Shown here: in pieces, positions 39,606 through 44,674 of the stretch
Layout: every line of letters begins with the position of its first letter
Position numbering within the stretch: position 1 is the first letter of the stretch
NCBI RefSeq assembly: GCF_029054785.1
Contig: NZ_JAIDEN010000025.1
Span: 1 to 44,674, forward strand
From: Duncaniella sp.
GTDB lineage: Bacteria; Bacteroidota; Bacteroidia; Bacteroidales; Muribaculaceae
Length of the DNA stretch: 44,674 bases
Reading direction: 5' to 3'
Notes under the pieces: generated by a model
The model's database searches: none
Told to the model about the DNA's origin: nothing
What the model saw: only the letters and a program-made list of their open reading frames with translations
Made by a program: the position numbers and the translations under genes

Positions 39606-41750
39606 ATGAACACAAAAGGAATATTGCTCGGATGTCTGTTCCTGCTTACGACAGCCACAAACACCGTAGCGACAGAAAAAACATCCGAGGAAATCGCAGA
39701 TTCGCTGTACAGTAATCTGTCAGAAGCCTCAACACCGACAGACTCCCTGAGGATCATGGAAAATCTCTTTGATGTCCTGCCTCGCGGAGAAGGGTCTTTA
39801 TTGGGTCTTGAAATTTTCGATGTGGCAAACCGCGCGGGAGACAGCAGCGCTGCGCTCAACATCCTACGTCAGCTTGCCAACCGCTACATCCGCAACGACT
39901 CAATGCTCATGGAGCTTTACAACAAGACCCTCTATTTTCATGATGGCCCCTCACCGACAGAAGACAGTCCCTATCGGGCCAACACCGATGAATTGAAAGA
40001 AACTCGAACCTTTCTGAAACTGACCCGCAACATCCATAGAGCCAACCACGCCGACGACAACAAACGCAACGAGCTTCTTCAGGAACTCATCCACACCTAT
40101 ACGATGGACCAGCCCGCCGATCTTTATGACAGGATCGTATTGCTGCATGCAATCTGCACCTTGCTCGGACATACAAGCTCAGAAGCATTGCTCTCTCGCT
40201 ATCTTGACAAACTCGGCTCTCTGATCCAGGAACTCCCGTCATCCGCAATCTCGCTCCATAATGCCTATTACGTACACGCGGCTCTCATATATAGTTCCAC
40301 ATCCCAGTTCGAAAAGTCTTATCAAGCCGATCTGAAAACACTGGAAGCAATAAAGACACTGGAAAAACAATACCGGGAAAGAGGCCGCAGATTCCGCAAC
40401 TATGATGCCAACCGATATATCATCTATCAGCGGATCCTCTCAAACTACACAAAACTCTCCGCCCCGGAAATAGAGAAATACTATAAGCTGACCCAACAGC
40501 TCGTCAGCAAGGATTCCACTGTCTGTCAGACCAACAGCACCTTCCCCGGCCCGCAGATATACTACAACATGGCCCATAAGAATTACCGTAAGGCCTTGGA
40601 CTACATAAACGGATGTATTGACACCCCCTATATCGCCGAGAACTCCAGCCGGCTGATGTCACTGCTCAGACATCAGATTGAATGTGCACAGGCCACCGGA
40701 GACAAGCAGACTCAGCTCCAGGCTTCACTGAAATATAACCGGATGCTTGAAGACTATCTCAGCGATCGCCTTGACGAAAAATATAAAGAGCTCCAGGTCA
40801 TCTATGACACATACGAGATCCGCAACAACTATGACAAACTCCGGTTGGAAAAGCAGAACTCCGAAGCCGAAAACATGAAGACCATCGTGACGACTGCCGC
40901 CATTGCGATTCTGATATTGCTGGTTTTCATCGCAATCCTCTTCAGACTCTACCGCAAAAACCGCGAACTGGTCCGGACTCTTGACAAAAGCAACAAAGCA
41001 CTGCGGGCTGAAAGCATCCATCTTGAGAAATCAAAAACAGATCTGCTGAAAGCGCGTGATCAGGCTCAGAAAGCGAACTACATGAAAACCGACTTCATCA
41101 AAAACATGAGCTATGAAGTCAAAGCACCCCTGAAAGCCATTAACGAATACTGCAAGCTGATCACCGACTGTTCAGACGCCTCAAATAAAAAATATCTCGA
41201 ACGCTTCTCGTCATTGGTCGAACTGAACAGCGAATTGCTTTCAACGATAATCAACGATGTGCTCCACATTTCTGAAATCGACAGTGACTCGGTTCCGGTC
41301 CACAACCGGTCTGTCGAACTGCGGCCGCTCTGCACAATGGTCCTTGACGGAGTGCGCCACAGGCTCAGTCCGGGGGTGGCTCTGATGTTTGACGCCGCAT
41401 CGCCTGACATAAGTCTTTTCACCGATCCTCAGCGCGTCCATCAGATCCTGCTCAACCTGCTCACCAATGCAGCCAAATTCACCAGCAAGGGAAGCATCAC
41501 TCTCGCTTACAGAGTTGACAACGAAAAGGAAACCGTCATCTTCAGCGTCACAGACACCGGCATCGGCATCAAGGATGAAAAAAGAGAAGTGATATTCGAG
41601 CGCTTTGTAAAACTCGACAAGGAGACCCAGGGCGCAGGTCTCGGTCTGACAATCTCACGCCTGCTGGCGAGAATCCTCGGAGGCGACGTTGTACTTGACA
41701 AAAGCTACACACGAGGCTCACGCTTCCTGCTGATATTACCGAAAAAATAA
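39606..41750 (+). CDS. Sensor histidine-kinase-like protein with Tyr in the H-box
   Basis: A 714-aa membrane sensor. Signal peptide about 1-22, then a periplasmic helical, TPR-like region to about 420, a membrane helix at about 423-445 (TTAAIAILILLVFIAILFRL), a coiled coil, a HisKA-like domain and a HATPase_c domain. The H-box reads FIKNMSYEVKAPLKAI: the usual phospho-acceptor His is Tyr503. The ATP lid motifs look intact: NLLTNAAKF (N617), DTGIGI (D650), FERFVKLD and GAGLGL (about G676). No receiver domain or response regulator is adjacent, so it is an orphan. It may act as an ATP-binding regulatory pseudokinase or phosphorylate another way. Genes on both sides are unrelated. Confidence 0.88.
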   Translation: MNTKGILLGCLFLLTTATNTVATEKTSEEIADSLYSNLSEASTPTDSLRIMENLFDVLPRGEGSLLGLEIFDVANRAGDSSAALNILRQLANRYIRNDSMLMELYNKTLYFHDGPSPTEDSPYRANTDELKETRTFLKLTRNIHRANHADDNKRNELLQELIHTYTMDQPADLYDRIVLLHAICTLLGHTSSEALLSRYLDKLGSLIQELPSSAISLHNAYYVHAALIYSSTSQFEKSYQADLKTLEAIKTLEKQYRERGRRFRNYDANRYIIYQRILSNYTKLSAPEIEKYYKLTQQLVSKDSTVCQTNSTFPGPQIYYNMAHKNYRKALDYINGCIDTPYIAENSSRLMSLLRHQIECAQATGDKQTQLQASLKYNRMLEDYLSDRLDEKYKELQVIYDTYEIRNNYDKLRLEKQNSEAENMKTIVTTAAIAILILLVFIAILFRLYRKNRELVRTLDKSNKALRAESIHLEKSKTDLLKARDQAQKANYMKTDFIKNMSYEVKAPLKAINEYCKLITDCSDASNKKYLERFSSLVELNSELLSTIINDVLHISEIDSDSVPVHNRSVELRPLCTMVLDGVRHRLSPGVALMFDAASPDISLFTDPQRVHQILLNLLTNAAKFTSKGSITLAYRVDNEKETVIFSVTDTGIGIKDEKREVIFERFVKLDKETQGAGLGLTISRLLARILGGDVVLDKSYTRGSRFLLILPKK

Positions 41751-41815
41751 GCTCCTGAAAAGCCAATAAATAATAATTAGTTTTTTTGCACGACTGAAAA
41801 TCCACGACTTTTTTG

Positions 41816-41823
41816 TAATTTTG
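41816..41823 (+). promoter_or_regulatory. Promoter -7 box for the DHH/DUF4827/glmM unit
   Basis: TAATTTTG ends 8 bp before the ATG at 41832, so the transcript would have a very short leader. No good TTTG occurs 19-21 bp upstream, so the call rests on the -7 box alone. Confidence 0.45.
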
Positions 41824-41831
41824 CAGTCATT

Positions 41832-42881
41832 ATGGCAGAAACAAAGAGACACTCACGCTTTCTCACAGAGCTTGATCCGGCGATTGTCGACCGGGTCAAA
41901 CAACTTGTGCTGGCATCACGCAACATCGTCATCACCTGCCATGTCAGTCCTGACGGAGATGCCTTGGGATCATCATGCGCGCTTTGTTTTGTGCTCAAAG
42001 CCCTTGGCAAGAACGCCAATGTAGTTACCGCCGACTGCGCCCCGCGCAGCCTCCAGTTCCTGCCGGGAGTCCGTGACATTACAGCCGCGACACGCAACGG
42101 CGACCGCGCACACGAACTGATCGCCGCCGCCGACCTCATATTTTGCCTTGATTTCAACGACATCGAAAGAGTTGACAGACTCTCAGACGCCATCCTGAAA
42201 TCTACGGCAAAAAAAGTCGTCATTGACCATCACCTTGAGCCACGCATTGACAGCGAGATAATCATTTCGCGACCGGAGGTGTCGTCCACCTCTGCCCTGC
42301 TCTACATTTTTCTCTGGCAGGCCGGATGGACACGCTATCTCAACCGCAATTCAGCTGCCTGCATCTACACAGGCATGATGACCGACACCGGAAACTTCTC
42401 CTACAATTCAAACGATCCTGACCTCTATCTGATCATCCATGACCTGATGCGCAAGGGGATCGACAAGGACAATCTCTACAAACTCGTGATGAACACGTCA
42501 TCCGAGTCGAGAATCCGCATCATGGGCTTCGCCCAGTACCGGATGGAGATTCTTGACCGGCATCGCGCCGCAGTCATAATGCTCAGCGAGGAGGAACTGA
42601 AAGAATTCGGCTACTCAAAAGGAGACACCGAAGGCCTGGTCAACGTCCCGCTATCGATTCCGGAAATCACCTATTCCGTATTTCTGCGTGAAGATGCCAA
42701 AGACTGCGTGAAAGTCTCGATGCGAAGCAAAGGTGACTTTTCAGTGAGCCGAATCTGCGAAGAGCACTTCGGAGGCGGAGGACACACCAACGCAGCCGGC
42801 GGCGAATTCAAAGGCCCGCTCGGACAGGCTCTCCAGAAATTACTTGAAATCATTCCAACATACGATAAATATCTTCAATGA
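41832..42881 (+). CDS. DHH/DHHA1 phosphoesterase, NrnA-like
   Basis: A 349-aa cytoplasmic enzyme of the NrnA group, which degrades short oligoribonucleotides and, in some members, pAp. DHH-domain metal ligands appear in HVSPDGDALGSS (D41), CLDFNDIERV, VIDHHLEP (D132 with the HH) and MTDTGNFSYNS; the DHHA1 domain ends in FGGGGHTNAAGG. The gene is 349 aa, typical for NrnA. It begins a likely plus-strand operon: the DUF4827 start overlaps its stop by 4 bp (ATGA) and glmM follows. Substrate assignment is at family level. Confidence 0.9.
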   Translation: MAETKRHSRFLTELDPAIVDRVKQLVLASRNIVITCHVSPDGDALGSSCALCFVLKALGKNANVVTADCAPRSLQFLPGVRDITAATRNGDRAHELIAAADLIFCLDFNDIERVDRLSDAILKSTAKKVVIDHHLEPRIDSEIIISRPEVSSTSALLYIFLWQAGWTRYLNRNSAACIYTGMMTDTGNFSYNSNDPDLYLIIHDLMRKGIDKDNLYKLVMNTSSESRIRIMGFAQYRMEILDRHRAAVIMLSEEELKEFGYSKGDTEGLVNVPLSIPEITYSVFLREDAKDCVKVSMRSKGDFSVSRICEEHFGGGGHTNAAGGEFKGPLGQALQKLLEIIPTYDKYLQ

Positions 42882-43561
42882 AAAAATTAATTTTCCCAAT
42901 ATTCACACTTCTCGCACTGGCTTTTCTGACAAGTTCATGCGACGATTCGAAGAGCTACGCAGAACTTCTCGCTGATGAAAACTACGCGGTCAACGACTTT
43001 CTGGTACGCCACCATGTGGTCGACTATGTACCCTCAGACTCCGTGTTCATCACCCGCCGGGAGATTGCCGAAAAGATATTCGAAGAATCAGGGAAGGAAG
43101 CTGCCGATGAAACAGCTTATGAGCAGGCCCTCGTGGAGATCATGGCCGACCTTGAAAAAGACCCGGCCAAAGATGCCCCCTACTACCGCATTGACGATGA
43201 ATCAAACGTCTACATGCAGGTGATCTCAGTCGGCACTGACGAAAAACCCAAGAAAGATGACCGGGTTTATTTCCGCTTCACACGCTACAATCTGTTCTAC
43301 TACGTGGTAGGTGCAGACAATTCGCTCATCGGATCCGGCAACGCCGACTCGATGAACTCACAGTCGACATTCTTCCTGTTTGAAAACACAAGCGTGAGCG
43401 AATCGACCCAATACGGAACCGGCATCCAGTTGCCGCTTCGCTTCCTCGGCTACAACTCAAAGGTAAACATCGTTGTCAAGTCGCAGGCCGGTCCGGAAAG
43501 CGACATGTCATACGTAGTCCCCTACCTTTACACCATCACTTATTATAAATCAATGATCTAA
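42878..43561 (+). CDS. DUF4827 family lipoprotein, FKBP-like fold
   Basis: A 227-aa lipoprotein; signal with lipobox LTSSC (about residues 17-21). The body has a peptidyl-prolyl isomerase-like layout seen in DUF4827: AVNDFLVRHHVVDYVPSD, then PYYRIDDESNVYMQVISVG, PKKDDRVYFRFTRYNLF and GIQLPLRFLGYNSKVNIVVKS. Because the key FKBP catalytic residues are not clearly kept, activity is doubtful. It overlaps the DHH gene by 4 bp and is followed after 8 bp by glmM, so it is probably co-translated with both; the biological link is unclear. Confidence 0.82.
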   Translation: MKKLIFPIFTLLALAFLTSSCDDSKSYAELLADENYAVNDFLVRHHVVDYVPSDSVFITRREIAEKIFEESGKEAADETAYEQALVEIMADLEKDPAKDAPYYRIDDESNVYMQVISVGTDEKPKKDDRVYFRFTRYNLFYYVVGADNSLIGSGNADSMNSQSTFFLFENTSVSESTQYGTGIQLPLRFLGYNSKVNIVVKSQAGPESDMSYVVPYLYTITYYKSMI

Positions 43562-43569
43562 TAGCACTC

Positions 43570-44674
43570 ATGTCACTCATCAAGAGCATCTCAGGAATCC
43601 GCGGTACAATTGGAGGAGCTCCCGGCACCGGCCTCTCCCCACTTGATATTGTCAAATTCACTGCCGCCTACGCAACATTCATAGCAGCAAACACCAGCCG
43701 CCAGAACCGCACCATCGTTGTCGGTCGCGACGCACGTCTTAGCGGCAAAATGGTCAATGACATCGTTGTCGGAACTCTGACAGCAATGGGCTTCGACGTC
43801 ATCAACATCGGTCCGGCCTCGACTCCCACTACTGAAATAGCGGTTGTAGCTGAAAAAGCATGCGGCGGTATCATCCTCACTGCAAGCCACAACCCCAAGC
43901 AGTGGAACGCGCTCAAACTTCTCAATGAAAACGGCGAATTCCTTAACGATGCCCAGGGCAAAGAAGTGCTCCGCATCGCCGAAGAGGAAGCCTATACTTT
44001 CGCTGAAGTCGATGACCTCGGCCACGAATATACCAACAACACCTACAACCTGCGTCATATCGAACAGGTTCTCGCCCTCGACCTTGTCGATGTCGAAGCT
44101 ATCCGCAAAGCAGACTTCACAGTCGCCGTCGATGCAGTCAATTCAGTCGGTGGCGTTGTCATCCCCCAGCTTCTGCGCGCGCTCGGCGTAAAGAACATCA
44201 TCGAACTCAACTGCGAGCCCAACGGCAAGTTCGCCCATACTCCGGAACCCATTCCCCAGAACCTGACTGAAATTTCAGGTCTCATGGCCAAAGGTGTGGC
44301 TGATGTAGGCTTTGTTGTCGATCCTGACGTAGACCGTCTTGCCATTGTTATGGAAAACGGCGAAATGTTTGTCGAGGAATACACCCTTGTATCCATCGCG
44401 GACTATGTGCTCGCCCACACTCCCGGCTCTACCGTCTCCAACCTCAGCTCTTCGAGAGCTTTACGCGATGTGACACACCGCCACGGCTGCGAATACTCAG
44501 CAGCGGCAGTCGGCGAGGTCAACGTGACCACCAAGATGAAAGAAACCGGCGCCGTGATCGGCGGCGAAGGCAACGGCGGAGTGATCTATCCGGCTGCCCA
44601 CTATGGCCGTGATGCTCTTGTAGGCGTAGCGCTCTTCCTCACTCTTCTTGCCAAAAGCGGCAAAAAAGTAAGCG
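43570..44674 (+). CDS. glmM: Phosphoglucosamine mutase, 5' part (3' end outside window)
   Basis: Interconverts glucosamine-6-P and glucosamine-1-P for UDP-GlcNAc, peptidoglycan and LPS synthesis. The first 368 codons are visible, running off the right edge without a stop. The alpha-D-phosphohexomutase marks are there: SLIKSISGIRGTIGG at the start, VVGRDARLSGKMV, the phosphoserine loop ILTASHNPKQWNALK with the catalytic Ser, the metal-binding GFVVDPDVDRLAIV, and the sugar-binding GGEGNGGVIYP. The Bacteroidota enzyme family overlaps with phosphomannomutase, so the exact sugar is not proven. The ATG at 43570 follows DUF4827 by 8 bp. Confidence 0.92.
   Translation, partial: MSLIKSISGIRGTIGGAPGTGLSPLDIVKFTAAYATFIAANTSRQNRTIVVGRDARLSGKMVNDIVVGTLTAMGFDVINIGPASTPTTEIAVVAEKACGGIILTASHNPKQWNALKLLNENGEFLNDAQGKEVLRIAEEEAYTFAEVDDLGHEYTNNTYNLRHIEQVLALDLVDVEAIRKADFTVAVDAVNSVGGVVIPQLLRALGVKNIIELNCEPNGKFAHTPEPIPQNLTEISGLMAKGVADVGFVVDPDVDRLAIVMENGEMFVEEYTLVSIADYVLAHTPGSTVSNLSSSRALRDVTHRHGCEYSAAAVGEVNVTTKMKETGAVIGGEGNGGVIYPAAHYGRDALVGVALFLTLLAKSGKKVS

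Noticed and set aside
1..44674. CRISPR arrays, tRNA or rRNA genes, insertion sequences
   Set aside because: No regularly spaced repeats, cloverleaf sequences, ribosomal RNA blocks or transposase motifs were seen in the gaps.

Overview
The window reads as chromosomal DNA of a gut-type Bacteroidales, most likely Muribaculaceae (inference). The grounds are the Bacteroidota promoter form TTTG-N(about 20)-TAnnTTTG upstream of many genes, few Shine-Dalgarno sites, a TamL-type lipoprotein, DUF5723 and DUF4827 proteins, a carboxy(nor)spermidine dehydrogenase, a bifunctional HisB and Stealth-family glycan phosphotransferases. No rRNA, tRNA, CRISPR array, insertion sequence or prophage was recognised. 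Both ends are cut inside genes: argS on the left and glmM on the right.

Layout. (1) 1-7 kb: the argS 3' part, a Bax-inhibitor-1 family membrane protein, a polyamine dehydrogenase, a secreted beta-helix protein and a pRiA4b ORF-3-like protein, with clear terminators. (2) 7-9.3 kb, minus strand: PAP2 phosphatase, YciO-type YrdC protein and an acyltransferase-like protein. (3) 9.5-15.1 kb: surface-glycan genes, namely a lipid A-type acyltransferase, a Stealth protein and a GT92-like transferase on the plus strand, converging on two tandem Stealth paralogues and another glycosyltransferase on the minus strand. (4) 15.2-21.0 kb: histidine operon hisGDCBHA, closed by a bidirectional terminator. hisF and hisIE are not in it. 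(5) 21.1-25.8 kb: SulP transporter, then an AT-richer convergent pair, a GtrB/DPM1-like polyprenyl-phosphate glycosyltransferase and a GtrC/DUF6056-like membrane protein, joined by a perfect palindrome over both stop codons. (6) 25.9-32.2 kb, minus strand: two YtxH proteins, a holin-like membrane protein, a small unknown and prmA form one unit; a coiled-coil protein, an MgtC-like protein and a CPA2 antiporter form another. (7) 32.4-36.3 kb, minus strand: a large lipoprotein and a DUF5723 beta-barrel, then a regulatory intergenic region with a tiny membrane ORF. (8) 36.4 kb to the end, plus strand: TamL-like protein, HAD phosphatase, a hybrid-less sensor kinase with Tyr in place of the H-box His, DHH phosphoesterase, DUF4827 lipoprotein and glmM.

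How the genes fit together. Much of the window serves the envelope: capsule or LPS glycan assembly (Stealth proteins, GTs, acyltransferase, GtrB/GtrC, GlmM, PAP2), outer-membrane biogenesis (TamL, DUF5723) and ion homeostasis (MgtC, antiporter, SulP). The rest is metabolism and housekeeping (histidine, polyamine, argS, prmA). The least explained items are the degenerate kinase, the three-Stealth locus, the palindrome joining the two gtr-like genes, and the lipoprotein/DUF5723 pair with its inverted-repeat promoter. No wholly new defence or mobile system is evident.
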